From Archegozetes longisetosus (taxonomy: Eukaryota; Arthropoda; Arachnida; Sarcoptiformes; Trhypochthoniidae): a stretch of 64,000 bases of DNA. A program made the translations under genes and the position numbers. This document shows positions 12,501-24,952 of the stretch, one piece after another. Below the pieces are notes generated by a model. It searched no databases and was not told the DNA's origin. It saw only the letters and a program-made list of their open reading frames with translations. How positions within the stretch are numbered: the stretch's first letter is position 1; every line of letters begins with the position of its first letter. The stretch spans positions 2,270,001 to 2,334,000 of the forward strand of contig JAEMBT020000002.1 in the NCBI GenBank assembly GCA_018873245.2. Direction: 5' to 3'.

Positions 12501-13955
12501 TAAACTAATTGTATGATATAAAATAAATAGATATGAAAATATTTTTAAAATCAGTAATATTTACGTGTAAAAGGGTACCATCATTTATGGGCGCGGTCAC
12601 ACTATTGTTCAAAAGATTTCTCTCAACTGGATTAGTATTGAAGTATTTTAAGCACATTCACTACTGTATCAAAACTTTCATAGAGTCTATCAAACGTCTT
12701 AATTTTAACATAATCTCAATCTTACAGCACAAAGAATTTAAATTTAAGTAATTTTTGAAAAAATACATAATTACCAGTTTTGCTCAAAGTTTTTAATGCG
12801 TCCGATATTTGTTTCAGACGATACTTCATATAAATAAAAGTCAAATAGACGCGAATATACGTTCCAAAAGCAAATTTGAGCCATAGAAGAAACCAGGTAA
12901 TAAGCACCACATTCCAGAATATAAGATTGAAAATTGAATAATCATATTTGCCATCAAAATAAGCAATCGCCAGGAATATGGCCAAAAACATAAATCCAAT
13001 TAAAGCTGTCAAATATGGTAGTGGTATCATAAAGCATTTGACGATGAATTTGGCTATCGTGCAAAATTTTCTTGAGTAAAATTCATTTAAATTAGAATTG
13101 TCCGAATTTTTAATATGGTCGAATAGTGACAGATATTCACATCGCTTATTTTTCTCGAGTGATATGTCAAGTATTCCTTTAAAAAAGATTTCAATATTGA
13201 TCATTTAAAGTTGTTGTCAGTTCAAAAAAATTATACTATATTTAATTAAAGTTTTCATTATAAAGATTTTAAAAAATGTAATAACCTTTATAAAGAATTG
13301 ATCGTTTAAAGTTATTGCCAGTTCAACAAAATTATACTTTATTTAATTATTGATACTGTATCTATTATAAAGGGTTTTAAAAATATAATAATCTTCATGA
13401 AATTTATGACAAAGTAAAAAAAATTTGAAAATTTGAAAAAATTATGTTGTTCTATTTTGATTGAAATTTTAGAATTTATAATTTTTTGTTTATAATAAAA
13501 TTTCGTTTGAAGTTAATTTTTCAATATTTACCAATATAACCAGCAATCATTGCAGCCAAAAAGAATCCAAAAGATACCAAACGAGGTTCTCCGGTAAGAT
13601 AGAATACATCACCAAATAAGATCCAAATCCATGGCTCATCTATGATACCAACTATGAGAAATCTTATAGTCATGAACCATTGGAATGCATTTAATAAAAA
13701 TACAATCATTTCTCTTCTTTTCAGATGACTTTTGTTTACATAATCATTAAAAGATTCTGAAATCATCAAATGATTATTAACCAAGTACTTTTCAAACAAC
13801 TTTAATCCTAACTGTTCACGAATATCAACATGAATAAAATTTTGAAACTTCGATCTGATTACTGAGTTATTAGCCATCTTAATCAAATTTATTGTGAGAC
13901 TGATGAAAATTTGTGAACCCAATATAAAATAAAGTCTATTATGATTTAAGCTCAA
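9565..13955 (-). CDS. Gustatory-receptor-like seven-transmembrane protein, 3 exons
   Basis: Exon model: 13532-13955, 12775-13176, 9565-10043, with matching GT-AG phases (each join leaves one base that completes a Gly codon). Exon 1 holds conserved-looking FQNFIHVDIREQLG and two hydrophobic segments (MIVFLLNAFQWFMTIRFLIV; VSFGFFLAAMIAGYIG). Exon 2 holds two more (IPLPYLTALIGFMFLAIFLA; LIFWNVVLITWFLLWLKFAF). Exon 3 holds the last three and a C-terminus with CFDFFPITNYEFY followed by VKTFVLLIGLF, which resembles the end of arthropod 7tm_7 gustatory receptors. The first usable ATG is about 13877; the frame is open up to 13955 with no ATG, so an upstream exon is possible. Length is about 410 residues, normal for the family. 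Role inferred: ligand-gated chemosensory channel in sensory neuron membranes; ligand unknown. Intron 2 (2.7 kb) contains a mariner remnant at 11440-12055; otherwise the introns hold nothing recognisable. Confidence 0.75.
11440..12055 (+). mobile_element. Internally deleted mariner element in receptor intron
   Basis: TA-flanked, with TIRs CACAGGTTGAGGCAAAAG and the inverted CTTTTGCCTCAACCGGTG. The plus strand at about 11668-11850 encodes the transposase C-terminal part: LHD (second catalytic Asp), then VLLNPPYSPHLAPCDFRLFP, with the third Asp of the mariner DD34D triad in APCD. The N-terminal half is missing and the reading frame stops at 11860. The canonical SPDLAP motif has Asp replaced by His. 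It is a non-autonomous remnant lying antisense to the receptor gene. Confidence 0.82.
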
Positions 13956-14509
13956 TAATTAATGACTATTTTAAAACTAATTAACAGTTATTTTGCTGAG
14001 AAATGGTTTCTTTGCTATCTAGAATGATGATTCATTGAAGTTTTGTGCAATTAAACATTAATAACATTGAATTATGAATAAATATTTTTAGTATGCTGCA
14101 GCAGAGAAGCTCATTTAAAACTTTTGAAACAGATTTTATTGACATTAACTTATGAAATATGATTGGAAACTAGTTTTTGTGAATTCATGCCAAAACCAAA
14201 CTTAGATAATAAAATCACTATACAGTGGAATAGGATCTAATTATTCAGAAAAACAAGTTCAATGAAAATAAACCTAAACCCTCTCTCCGTATAATATTAA
14301 ACAACTTAACTTCATTCTAAAGTTTATTTTTCATCCATAGGATGTTATAAGACTATACACGAGAGCAGGAATTAGAACATTATTTTTTGAAAACAATACT
14401 TTAATCTGTAGAATATAATCACAACCACAAATCTAATACATAATGATGAGTACAGGCTCGATAAATCCGAGCCTTAGACTGAGCCTATTTCGAAAACAAC
14501 GAGCTTGTA
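13956..14509. other. Upstream region of receptor gene
   Basis: No TATA box, coding exon or repeat was recognised; an additional 5' exon of the receptor gene could lie here. Confidence 0.35.
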
Positions 14510-15016
14510 GGGTGACCACCCATCTTGTTTTTGACGGAATAGTCTCTTCTTTTTAAAGATTAAGAACAGAAATCCCGTCAGACCAAAAACTCTCGACGGG
14601 CCAATGGTTGTCCAGTTTTTATCTTTCACTTTGAAAAATGTGTTTAGAAGAATATTTCTCAGAAATTCAATCATAGGATTTATCTTGTAAATGCTAAGGG
14701 ATTAAGAAACCCAGTTTAATGTTTACCCAGAACACTCGTGATTTAGAACCAAAAGTTATAGAATTAATCTTTTCTGCCTCGACTTATATCTGATATGAAT
14801 CATTACTTCTTACCTTTGAATAATTTTTGAAAGATGCCATTTTTAACAAATAATATACCTTTGAAATCAACCATGACTAATAATTTTCAATGTTTTAAGA
14901 TTAGAATGTATTGTTTAACACCTAAATATTTGTAATGACTAATAAAAGCGGCATTTTTCTTTTTTAAAATGTAAGGGCCCCCTTTGATATTTTTATCCCG
15001 TCACGAGGTGGTTCCC
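14510..15016. repeat. Dispersed 0.5-kb TIR element, copy 1
   Basis: TA-flanked, with ends GGGTGACCACC and GGTGGTTCCC. It is similar along its whole length to 50233-50752, sharing for example GAAATCCCGTCAGACCAAA and GACTAATAAAA. No transposase is encoded; the minus-strand open frame here is only partly kept in the other copy. Probably a non-autonomous DNA transposon. Confidence 0.75.
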
Positions 15017-15893
15017 TAATCATATAGTGTTATATTTAAATCTGTAGTTACATTGGATGACATAACCCAATTGATATCTCATAAAGCGAACACAAAAAAT
15101 TATAAATAACAAAATTAGAAAAATAATCATAAACCAAATGAACAGTGATCTAACTACTTTCAAAATTTAGAAAAATATTAAAGAATCATGATGAGGTCTT
15201 TCGAGTCCCCTCTTTTTCAGTAAATAAAGTTTAGAGTCAAACTTATTTCATATCAAAATCGAAATAGTATTTATTATGAATTTGACTATGAAAACTATTT
15301 TGCAACTGCTTTTCACGAGATTTAGCCATAAAATAGATCTTAGTGAAGAAATCGAAAGAGAATTATTTCTAAAGACTCAAATAATTTTATTTATTTCAGA
15401 AGTGGAAAAGACTGTAACTCACACTCTGCTAAGATTTATTGATTGCCATAAAATATACTGCCTCTTGGGTAAGGATGCCATACCTTCAGCCTAAAATGAT
15501 GTCAACTCTAAAAGCGATTTCTTAACGATATGTTTTAAAACTAAAATAAAACTTCCATTTTTACATAAAATCAATTGAAACAAAGAAAATTGGTTTTGAT
15601 ATTCTAAGAATTTAGTCCAGAATGAAAAATATGGAAATGCAAATTTAAAAATTGTTTACATTTTATCAATGGATGGTTTAAACGAAGTTTATACCCGAAT
15701 AGTTTTTTAAAAATGTATCGATAAGCGCATGAATGTAATAATTTATTCGAAAATTTTAACGAAAAAAACTTAAATACATATTGTGGTTACCCCTTTCATT
15801 ATCTTTGCCCAGCTCTGAATCAAGTTGGTGTTGGCATCTATAATTGAGCCTAATAGCACAATTACTTGTATTTTCTTGAATTTATACAGCTTA
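15017..15893. other. Intergenic
   Basis: Nothing recognised; a short plus-strand open frame at 15276-15494 has no family resemblance. Confidence 0.4.
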
Positions 15894-16267
15894 TCGTCGC
15901 CTGAGTACTATAAGGTTCTAAATCTATTTTATGACAAAACCAGTTATTAACGAACTCATATACCTTGTCATGGTCTTGATGCTGGTATTTATTCAAATTT
16001 ATATATTTATGTCTGGTTCTGTCAGAATCGCCAAATTAGTCCCGTTAGATGAGTAAAATACTTGTAAAACAGGCGTTTTCACAATCTTTACTTTCCTTTT
16101 AAAGTTTTTTAGATAAAAATCTGCTTTGATTTAGTTATTTATTTGTCGATTTTCGATCATTCTTATTCTTCAACTCATTGTTGGTATATAACAACATCGA
16201 ACTTCAAAGTGAATTTTCTCATTAATATAGATTTTGCATTTAGAACCTTATAGTATTCAGGCGACGA
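15894..16267. repeat. Short TIR element (MITE-like)
   Basis: TA-flanked 374-bp element. The left end TCGTCGCCTGAGTACTATAA and the right end, whose reverse complement is TCGTCGCCTGAATACTATAA, continue as inverted repeats for about 32 bases (to GGTTCTAAAT). The interior is non-coding. Confidence 0.75.
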
Positions 16268-17372
16268 TATATTCAATAATAAAAGCGAAACTTTGAAACA
16301 TACATTCATTACTCTATGGATAATAAAATTTATTTTAAACAAATTACTCTTCAAAGAAACTACATTATTCTTCCGCCAATTTTAGTATCTTTTACATCAT
16401 TTTTATATTTTTCTAGAATCATCTGAAATACGAATAAGTAAAACAAAGATTGTTTTGATACAAATCTTACAGTTGGAAACGATTTGAAGATTTAAGAGAA
16501 CTATCGAAATAGACAGAAAGTTATCAGAGAAGGAAATTATAAAAAAAATTACTTATAAGTCATAAAATCATTCAACAAAATCGCTACTCAGCATTTCTGG
16601 TATTCATTGTATCTATCATAGGGTCAGTACCTCATCTTTTAATCCATTTGTATACAATTATGAAAAGCATTGAATCGATAAAAAATGGTTCATCGCTAGT
16701 TAGAAATAAGATTATAGTTACAGAGTATTATCTCATTATAGCCTGTATCACCATCTAAAGCAGCATTTTACGTCTCACAAAAGAATAATGTTTTCGTGTT
16801 GATAAATATTTTATTCGATATTCGGTTAAAAAGATATAGCAAATGGTAACAATTATTTCAAAATAATTAATATATTTTCCACTAATATGAAGATTGAAAG
16901 AAAATCATTTTGTAGATTGTGGCCATTGATGTCTTGAATAATGCTCCGCAAGTCGAGTCTCGCTTTATCATAACCAAATACTTGCTTCACATAATAGCGA
17001 ATACTCTTATTTTATTTGCGATATACATCTGTCAATCATTCTGATCAATAATCTATTAACCAAGTAGAATCACTTAATCCAGATATAATTATTTTATGAT
17101 CAATATACTAATTGTACTTTTTTTCAAATTCGTAATTATCATTTTCACGAATAGTTGATTGATTAAATCAAACATAGTTCTAAACGAAAATCTAATATAG
17201 ACCCATAACTGATTTCATTCAGATTTTATTTAACAAAAATCACATATTTTTTCATACACGTAAAAACTCTTTGTCCATCATATTATGAGTATCAATCTAA
17301 CAATTTTTCGTAAACAAATTTGAAGCATAAAACTCGATATTGTTCAATGATGTTTTGATATCTGAGATTTTT
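16268..17372. other. Intergenic
   Basis: Nothing recognised. It probably contains the 3' untranslated region of the minus-strand gene ending at 17373. Confidence 0.4.
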
Positions 17373-18221
17373 TTATAGTGTTTGATAATTCATTTTAGAT
17401 TTTCTCAATATTTTATCACATTTAAATTTTTCACATGAGTCCTCTTGATATTTTCTACCAAGAAATATATTAATTAATGATAAGCTTATAATAACTCCAA
17501 TCATAACTACAATCAATGCAAAGGAATACAAATGAATTAAATCTTTATCTTTCGTTGAAGATTCATAGACTAACGTTTCAATCATTTCGATTTGTTCAGT
17601 TGAATTTAACAACCCTGAATTTGTTGATACTTTCTCATTCTTAACGGCATTCTTCTCTTTAATATTATTAGTAAGCTTCATGAACATTTCTAACGCGTAA
17701 TGTTTACAGTTATAATTCAACAAATCATATTTTCTATTAGAATAGGTGATTTCATCGATTTCAGTGATGCTTAAATTGATTTCTGCCTCCCTTTTCGTTT
17801 CTAGCTGTTTCTTATAATAACCAAAACGTCGTTTAACGTATGTGTTATCAGCTTGTTTTGGTACTGTGTAGTCAATAGTATAAATAGTTATTGTATTATC
17901 AAAACAAACAATGTCGAATTCTAAAGCTTCGTGATGAATTTTTGTGAACAACTCATTAATATACCAAATAAATTCGGTTTGAATATGTTTCACCCTTCTA
18001 CCCAATCCATCTAAACAACTTCTTAATGGGGTCCATTCTGCTATTTCATCTGATCCACTCATGCCACTCTTCTCATTAATGCGACCTATAGCATCAAAGA
18101 TTGTTGCGTTGGCCATTTCACTGTTCGAAATCACTTTAGAACTTATGTCATAACATCTTGTAGGATAAATTGAAATAAAGTTTAGTAAAAGAAAAATGAT
18201 AAACAGTAAAGTCAGTTTCAT
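17373..18221 (-). CDS. Single-exon membrane-anchored protein with LRAT-like His and NC motifs
   Basis: A 282-residue protein starting at a clear ATG (18221). Residues 1-23 are a signal peptide (MKLTLLFIIFLLLNFISIYP then TRC). A hydrophobic segment at about 231-254 is a C-terminal membrane anchor, followed by a short basic tail. The luminal or extracellular part has IHHEALEFD at about 95-103 and, 75 residues later, YDLLNYNCKHYALEMF at about 165-180. A His near the start of a beta segment followed by an NCxHxA motif is the layout of circularly permuted papain-fold enzymes of the LRAT/PLAAT or PPPDE type, with His and Cys as the catalytic pair. If correct it would act as an acyltransferase, phospholipase or thiol hydrolase. 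A type I topology with this fold outside the cytosol would be unusual. This is my pattern match only, so the function is tentative. No introns were seen. Confidence 0.6.
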   Translation of the reverse strand: MKLTLLFIIFLLLNFISIYPTRCYDISSKVISNSEMANATIFDAIGRINEKSGMSGSDEIAEWTPLRSCLDGLGRRVKHIQTEFIWYINELFTKIHHEALEFDIVCFDNTITIYTIDYTVPKQADNTYVKRRFGYYKKQLETKREAEINLSITEIDEITYSNRKYDLLNYNCKHYALEMFMKLTNNIKEKNAVKNEKVSTNSGLLNSTEQIEMIETLVYESSTKDKDLIHLYSFALIVVMIGVIISLSLINIFLGRKYQEDSCEKFKCDKILRKSKMNYQTL

Positions 18222-20838
18222 TTCTAGATTTATTTTGCAAAAAAGTAAATGAATAATATGTATTAGTTTTACTAAAAGATTTTACTAAACTTATCTCTAA
18301 ATGTGAGCCCAACAGCTGCATTGAAACTACTTTATATTGACTAAATGAATAAAGTGTTATGCTCAAAATCACACCAATTTTGTGATAGAATATCATTAAA
18401 GATTTTATTAAAGCAATGTGCTAAGCTTATTTCTTCATTAAGCGATAGTATAAAATAAACATAAACTCATTTTGATAAATCTTAATCAATATTATTAGAT
18501 CTAAACATAAATTAGTATGACATCAGTGCTGATTTATATTTATTAATTCACATTAATACGCAGATACAATACATGTATGTTTATGAAAAACAATCTAGTA
18601 AAACCAAATATTTATATAATGACTGCAATATTTTTACTTAAAAGCTATTCAAAAAATATGTCTAAAACTTCTCATCTAATTATGGCTTTTACATAACAAA
18701 AATTTGATTAATATAATATTTTAATAAAAATGTATTCTATATCAAGCTATTTTTAAATTTAAAACCTAATTTATTGGATGTCATTCAAAACTTGCCCTAA
18801 ATTGTTTGCATTACAGTTACGTTTGCCTCTCATTTGTGCCCAAGTATGATTTGCATCATTTTCTCTTTCGATAAATCAAATAGTTTTATGGTCCAGTTCT
18901 CATTATATTCTTCAACCACTCGCAACCTACCCGAGACCTCTTCGTGGCTCAGTGAAGGGTCGCAAAAGCCAGTTTGAAAACATCTGATTTAAATTGCACC
19001 ATATTATCTACGTTCTTTTATTTTCTATTCTGCGTATCGTTACTTGGAAATTAAATTCAAACTATCAGTTTAGATCTGTCAAAAGAATTTTCTTTAGCAA
19101 AATCGAGCATTTTTAAATCCATCTGAAAGACTCGATTTAATATATAATAATCGCACTTTAAGATAGAACTTATTGCTTAGCTACTTATTTGGATTTGTTT
19201 TACAACCATTATAATTCTAAACATTCAAGTTTACTTCGAAATAACTCACTTGAACGATGGTAAAATTAGAGACAAAATCAAAGCATACTATGTAAAATAT
19301 ATACGTTTTAGTAAGATGGAGTCATTAATCGATAGATATCAATATCCGCTAAATCCTAATATAAGAGTTAGTTTAAAAATTAATTTTAATTCCTGCAAAT
19401 ACTACTTCAGTAATCCTACAAGTTATCAACTTAATCGTACAATAAAATATTAATTTGTCCGTCTATCTATCTGTGCTAGTGAGGATAATAAAGTCTTTCT
19501 CCAAAATCAATATAAACTTTAGAAACTTTTAAAACTGTTTCTAAAGAGGAGTTGGCTTCAATTAATGTTTCTTTATAAGATATTAATTTGCTAATATACA
19601 GACAATATTTTTGATCTTTATTAGCAATATGGATCTTGTAGAACAAGATATGAGGGTCCAGGATGAGCGAGCCTTCTGAATATCTTGGGATTTTATGGGC
19701 CTAGAACTCACTGAATTTAATCAACGTGCTTTCAGAGCTTTGGTAATTTTAATCAAACACTTTTGAAAAAATGTCCTCAATTCTCTAGGTTGTTGGCCTA
19801 AAGAAGATATCAAGATCCGAGTTCTAGTCTACTTTATATTATTAAATGTTATATTTTTGGTAGAATTTATCTAATTTTTGTGTTTTATAAGATTAAATTA
19901 TGAAAAGTATTTAAATCAACTAGATATCTTAACTTGAGACACACCTAATTCCTTTAAGGCTCAAAATAATTGGATATAATAATATCTGATTTATCAGAAA
20001 TCTCCAGGAGGTGCACATTTCGTCTACACATCCATTTTCACACAGAATACATCGATAAGGCTCCTAATTTAGAAAATAGAACATTTAGAATCGCAAAAAT
20101 TTATTAAGTGATTGTTTAAATTAACGTAGTATTCCATAAAATTGATTAAATTTAAGGTGTTTTGGAAAATTTTTAATCTCACAATTTTGTAAAATTTCAA
20201 TAATTTTTAATTCTTTTCAAACAAAGACTTTAGAAATTTGCTAACCCTAATGTCTCTTCCAGCCTACCTGAACTCACTTGCGATCATTTAAGTTACTACA
20301 GTTGGAAGGTGACCTACCTAATGATTGATATTGAACTAGATATTGAATATAAATGATTAATGATAATTGCATAAAAGGTCAACTTTAAGTTTCATCCATT
20401 AAAACTGAATCGAAATATTTATATATAGTATAAGATCACGCAATCTTAGTAATCAATGTCATATATAACAACGATTACAGTGCATTTGATGCACATTCGT
20501 TGACTTGCTTTTGCGCTTCGATTAAAAATTGATTTAATTATATTTTGGTTATTGATAGTGAAGCAATGCTTACTTTAGATTTTATGTTATTGGTTGTGTT
20601 TGTTGCATTGTTTTTAGTGCCAATCTTTGTCTCTCTACTGATATTATTTTGGTCAATATTCAGTTTATTGATTGAGATTTTTAGATCATTATTTCTTTAT
20701 CAACAATTATTGGTCTGATTTTCTAATCAAAATTAAAATTCATTAAAGTCACTAGCAATACTGTTGATAAAAAATAAACCTATTTAATACCTGATCAGTT
20801 CTCATAGTTTATAGTCAACTTAACTATCATTACTAGTA
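18222..20838. other. Intergenic, with possible hAT-like relic tail
   Basis: Mostly unremarkable AT-rich DNA. Around 18945-18995 GTGGCTCAGTGAAGGGTCGC followed by AGTTTGAAAACATCTG resembles the terminal region of old hAT elements, but no transposase or matching left end was found. Confidence 0.3.
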
Positions 20839-21440
20839 CAATTCGCGCCAAATAAAGTGGCGGTTAAAGAACTTTGTATTTAATTATGAAAAAATTTTCG
20901 AAATTTATTAAAACTCTCAAAAACTTTAGATTATAATTCAAACTAAATAACTAGAAAATTTCAATATTTAATACGCGCTCCTTTGGTGGCGAGACACAAA
21001 TCAATGCATGCTTTCATACCTTCAAAATATACTTCATATAGTCATAATATACTCTACGCCTAACAACTGCAGAAATTTTTCGGAGGTTTACCTGATCCTG
21101 CCTTCCGTTCTGGTTCTTCTCCTTTTTGAAACTTGCTGAAATTTCACTTCATTGTTCTCAAAGATATTTTTGTGATTTTGTGAACTTTTTGAAGACTTCG
21201 GAAGCCAACTTTGTAGTAAACGTGAATTCGCTGTTTGTTTGTAAAGTTTTTAGAAATATTTGAAAGAAATTGAGCTAAATTTTCGTTAAAACTGAACTTT
21301 ATACTTGTTTTGTATGTTATCTCAAAGATTTAACCATTGTGTAAATATTTTGCGAGTTTTATTAATCTGTGTCAATCCTGTTCCAAGAAATATTTGATTG
21401 GAAATTTTCAATAAACTGCCATTTTATTTGACGCGAACTG
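20839..21440 (-). mobile_element. Decayed Tc1-like element
   Basis: TA-flanked, left end CAATTCGCGCCAAATAAAGT, right end TTTTATTTGACGCGAACTG. The minus strand at about 21270-21380 is similar to the 5' untranslated part of the Tc1 element at 55574-56867 (reverse complement of about 55625-55735), and the TIRs match the same element. About half the length and all recognisable transposase are gone. It has inserted next to, or into, the open frame at 21441-21649. Confidence 0.65.
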
Positions 21441-21684
21441 TATAATTGATAATGAAATTTTTTTTCATCATTTATTTCTGCGCTCAGATTAATATTAAAG
21501 AGGGTACTCCGCCAACCAAGCTTCTTAGCAATAGCTATCTCTCTAAGCTCATCACCACTCGATTGCTGCTTAACATCACTGATTGACAACCAAGTTGATT
21601 GGAGATCATTCTTCCAAAGATTTTGCACAACTATGTTCTCTACTTCCAACAGAAGCTAAATAAGTTTCAAAAAATCAACCCAAA
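21441..21684 (-). other. Possible orphan exon cut by Tc1 relic
   Basis: A minus-strand open frame of about 70 codons has credible, non-repetitive composition (ENIVVQNLWKND, SSGDELREIAIAKKLGW) and ends where the Tc1 relic begins. It has no ATG; a TTTAG acceptor lies just upstream (about 21652). It may be an exon of an unrecognised gene or of another decayed transposon. Family not recognised. Confidence 0.3.
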
Positions 21685-22299
21685 ACAAACTTTCTGACTA
21701 CGATTTTGCAAAATTTTCGAGATATATGGTAAAACATTTCATTTTTCTAAAAGGTTATCAACAAATATGAACTTACTGAATCCGAATTAATTTTTCATAA
21801 ACAAATAAATAGTAAATTTATTCTTGGATGATTATAAGAAATCACGCTATTTTATAAATCGATGTTATTTAAATTCTATGGCAAACGAAAGGTTCCTGAA
21901 TTGTAGTAATATCTAAATATGTATTAAGCAAAGTTTTAGCTATATTCGTAAAATATTTTATTTAGAAAACTGCTTGAAATAAACTGAACTTTTTAACTGT
22001 TAAATTTTTAATCAATTTTTGAAGATTAACAAAACAACTTATCTACAATTAAATTAATTCGAGAAGAAAATATTGATCGTAAAAAAATTAAAATAATCGA
22101 ATGCTTAATTTAATTTCAACTAAAAAAGTTTGTTTCTTGTGTAAAAATTAACATATGTGCAGTTATTGATTGAGAATGACAAATAAAATGTATGCGCAGC
22201 AATTCCATTTTTTGGGTTTTAAAGAATCTAATGCCTCAACCATTAAATTACTAAATTTCATTACAATTCTTTTCACAGACTATAGCTACTTCAAAAATA
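21685..22299. other. Intergenic
   Basis: Nothing recognised. Confidence 0.4.
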
Positions 22300-22440
22300 C
22301 AGTGTAACCTTGTTATAGGCAACTCGCTTCTGCCAGAAATAATGATTGCCTGTAAAGAGTATTGCCTATATCCAATATAAGCAATAAAATTGCTTATAAA
22401 AAGTTTCAATAACTTTTATTCAAAGCAAAATTCAAATCAG

Positions 22441-24952
22441 TTACAATTTAAAGAAATCAGTAATTTTGGTTTGTTTTGGGTTAACAAAACGATTATTCAA
22501 TATTAGATTTTCAAAACTATCTAACATTTCATGACCCGATTCTAAATTAAGAGATTGAGATATATATTTTCTGAGAAATGAAATTGAATTTAATGCTTCA
22601 TATAATTTAATGGATTCATCATTTGTATCATTTTCATCGTCCGATACTTCAATTTGTTCCTCTTCTTCAGTCTCACTATCTTCAGTCTCACTATCTTCAT
22701 TAATTTGCATACAATTTTTTACATTTTCAATTATGGATTCGTCTGTTGTTTCCTCACACGTCACAAGTGAGTCGTCAACATTAATAAAATCTTCGAATTC
22801 AGCACCGTTTATATCAAGTTTTTCAGCTAATTCATTCCAAACAGAACTATCGATGACTTCTTCAATCTCTTCAATATTATTTGAAGTGGCAAATTTGAAT
22901 CCACTTTTAATAAAGCAGTTTTTGATGGTTGTTGATGTCAGACTTCCAGGCATTCTTAAGCATTATTAAAGATTCAAATAAATCAACTAAATTGATATCA
23001 GGTTTAATATTAGAGTCAATCATCGAAATCAACTTTCTCGCTAGACTAAGACGATAATAGCCTTTTAAACATTTGATCACCCCCTGATCTAAAGGCTGAA
23101 GTCTTGAAGTATTGTTTTTCGGGAGAAAAACTATTTTAACATTAGATAACACAATCATATGATGAGAGGGACAACTGTCAATGAAGAGTAGTATATTTCG
23201 ACTCTTTTTAGTCATATTTCTATTGAGTGTTTTAACGAATTCTTCAAATATTTCTCCAGTCATCCAAGATGTGGAATTAAATCTGTATATCACAGGCAAT
23301 GATTTCTTCCCACGAAAAGAGCGCGGATTTCTTGACCTACCAATTACTAATGGGTTCAATTTTTCACTTCCATCCATATTGGCACAGATTAATACCGATA
23401 TCCTTATTTTACTATTTTTTCCACTTTTGAATGTTTTGCCTCTTAAATTATACGGATTAAAGGGTGTCCGGAAAGTAATTGGACTGAGTTTGATGCGCTC
23501 GCGCGCTGTAACCATTTGCTTGTCATTGTTGAGAATACCTTCATTTTGAAGACAAGACATTCTTTTATGATATTCTAAACATAGATTATCTAAAAATTAT
23601 CTCTGAAAACAATGAATAGGCCAGAAACAGAAGTATTCCCTAAAATAGTTGTGCACTTTTACTAAATTTTATATCAAATTTAGTTATAAACGTTACTATT
23701 TAGCACTCTCTGGAGTAGAACATCGAAGAATAAGACTATATGCGGCTATCAAAAGATAAGGTAATTCAATTAGTACCTGATTTAGGGCCGAAAAGTGTTT
23801 TCCCGGAGAATTATCTTATCATACAGGCCATCGAAGAATGTGGTCAAGTTTTAGAGCAATTTATTTAAAGCGGTTCAATGAATCCCGAAGAATATAAAAC
23901 TGTATGCGTAGGGAAAAATCTCAAACAATTGATCGATAAATATCACAAACAGGAAAATATCTTATTTTGATTGGATTTTGATAGTATTCACTATGAAAAA
24001 GATGGCCAACAATGAATGCGTAATAAAAATTGAGATTTATTGCTAGTCTCGATAACGCTTCCAATTGTTTCCCAGCCCCGAACTTATGAAAAATTCTGAT
24101 CAAATATAGATCTGAATATGGAATATGATCCAAACCACCGGAAAATCCCCATGAATTCAAATTTGTAAGGCAGAAAATATCTTAAAAGATTGCAAAAATC
24201 AGTGCAAAAGTTCTTATGTGTGACCTTTAAAAGAAACTCATACGGATTGGGGATAAATTAGCTTTAGAACCACTTTAAGAGCACAAATAGATAAAAAATG
24301 AATATATTTTAATTCTCTAAAAATTTTATTAAAATATCTTTAGCAGTTTCAAAGTTATTGATCTTTCAAAACCAGTCCAATTACTTTCCGGACACCCTTT
24401 ATTTGGAAGCAAACGCCAGAACAAACCAAACTCGTCTGCATTAAAGATATCCTTTGGATCATAATCTTTTATTATTTGTGGAAGTTTAATATCTATCCAA
24501 TCGTTGCAAACATCATCTGATATTGAATTTGCTTCTCCGTGAAGCGTTTGGAAAAGTACTAAATTTCTCTTCTTAAAAAGTTCAAAATATCCATTTGATG
24601 CTTTGAAATCATTATAACCAAATTCAGTCGCATACTTAACTGCCTTTTCTTTTAATAAAATGCCATTAATGGGAATTCCATTTGTAGAGCAATTAGATAT
24701 GAAGTCAACTAAAGCTTTATCAATTTCAGGATATTTTGATGAACGCATTCGTTTCACATTACTTGTTGTCGTACTTTCAAATGCATTAATAATAAGTTCA
24801 CGCTTTTTCTTAATCTTCGAGATGTTTGTCGAGTCATTTAATTCACTCTTAAATTGCTTTAATATCTCTTTGTTAGAAACATTTTTATCAATTAATTGAA
24901 TGATTCGGTATTTAGTCTCTAAAGAAATAGATTTTCTTTTCATTTTCGCCAT
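22441..24952 (-). pseudogene. Tigger/pogo transposase (CENP-B-like HTH plus DDE), broken
   Basis: Starts at ATG 24952. The N-terminal part (24952 to about 24402) has a CENP-B-type DNA-binding region and the first catalytic Asp in FNADEFGLFWRLLPN. The C-terminal part (from about 23457) has ICANMDGSEKLNPLVIG, the second Asp in LLFIDSCPSHH, the third in SRLQPLDQGVIKCL, and an acidic tail (DSETEDSETEEEEQ) ending at 22441. There are two breaks. One is the nested element; deleting it with one TA copy rejoins PN and NPYNL in frame. The other is a single-base frameshift near 22940 between the KNAW and STTIKNCF segments. The insertion hit an otherwise continuous gene, so it may postdate most of this copy's active life. 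Inactive now. Confidence 0.87.
23460..24399 (+). mobile_element. Tc1/mariner-type element nested in Tigger transposase
   Basis: Flanked by TA, with ends AAGGGTGTCCGGAAAGTAAT and the inverted ATTACTTTCCGGACACCCTT. The body at about 23920-24150 is a heavily mutated relative of the element at 61397-62322: it shares GATAAATATCA, the region of the catalytic Asp, and CCAAACCACCG. Unlike that copy its left end is not an inverted duplicate of the right, so it preserves the ordinary 5' end. No intact frame remains. Confidence 0.83.

Noticed and set aside
14474..14674. Minus-strand frame containing RVFGLTGFLF
   Set aside because: It lies in the dispersed TIR element; the second copy breaks the frame and no start codon is conserved.
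22610..22969. 119-codon plus-strand frame rich in Ser
   Set aside because: Antisense shadow of the acidic tail of the Tigger transposase.
23181..23549. 122-codon plus-strand frame
   Set aside because: Antisense to the catalytic part of the Tigger transposase; no family resemblance of its own.
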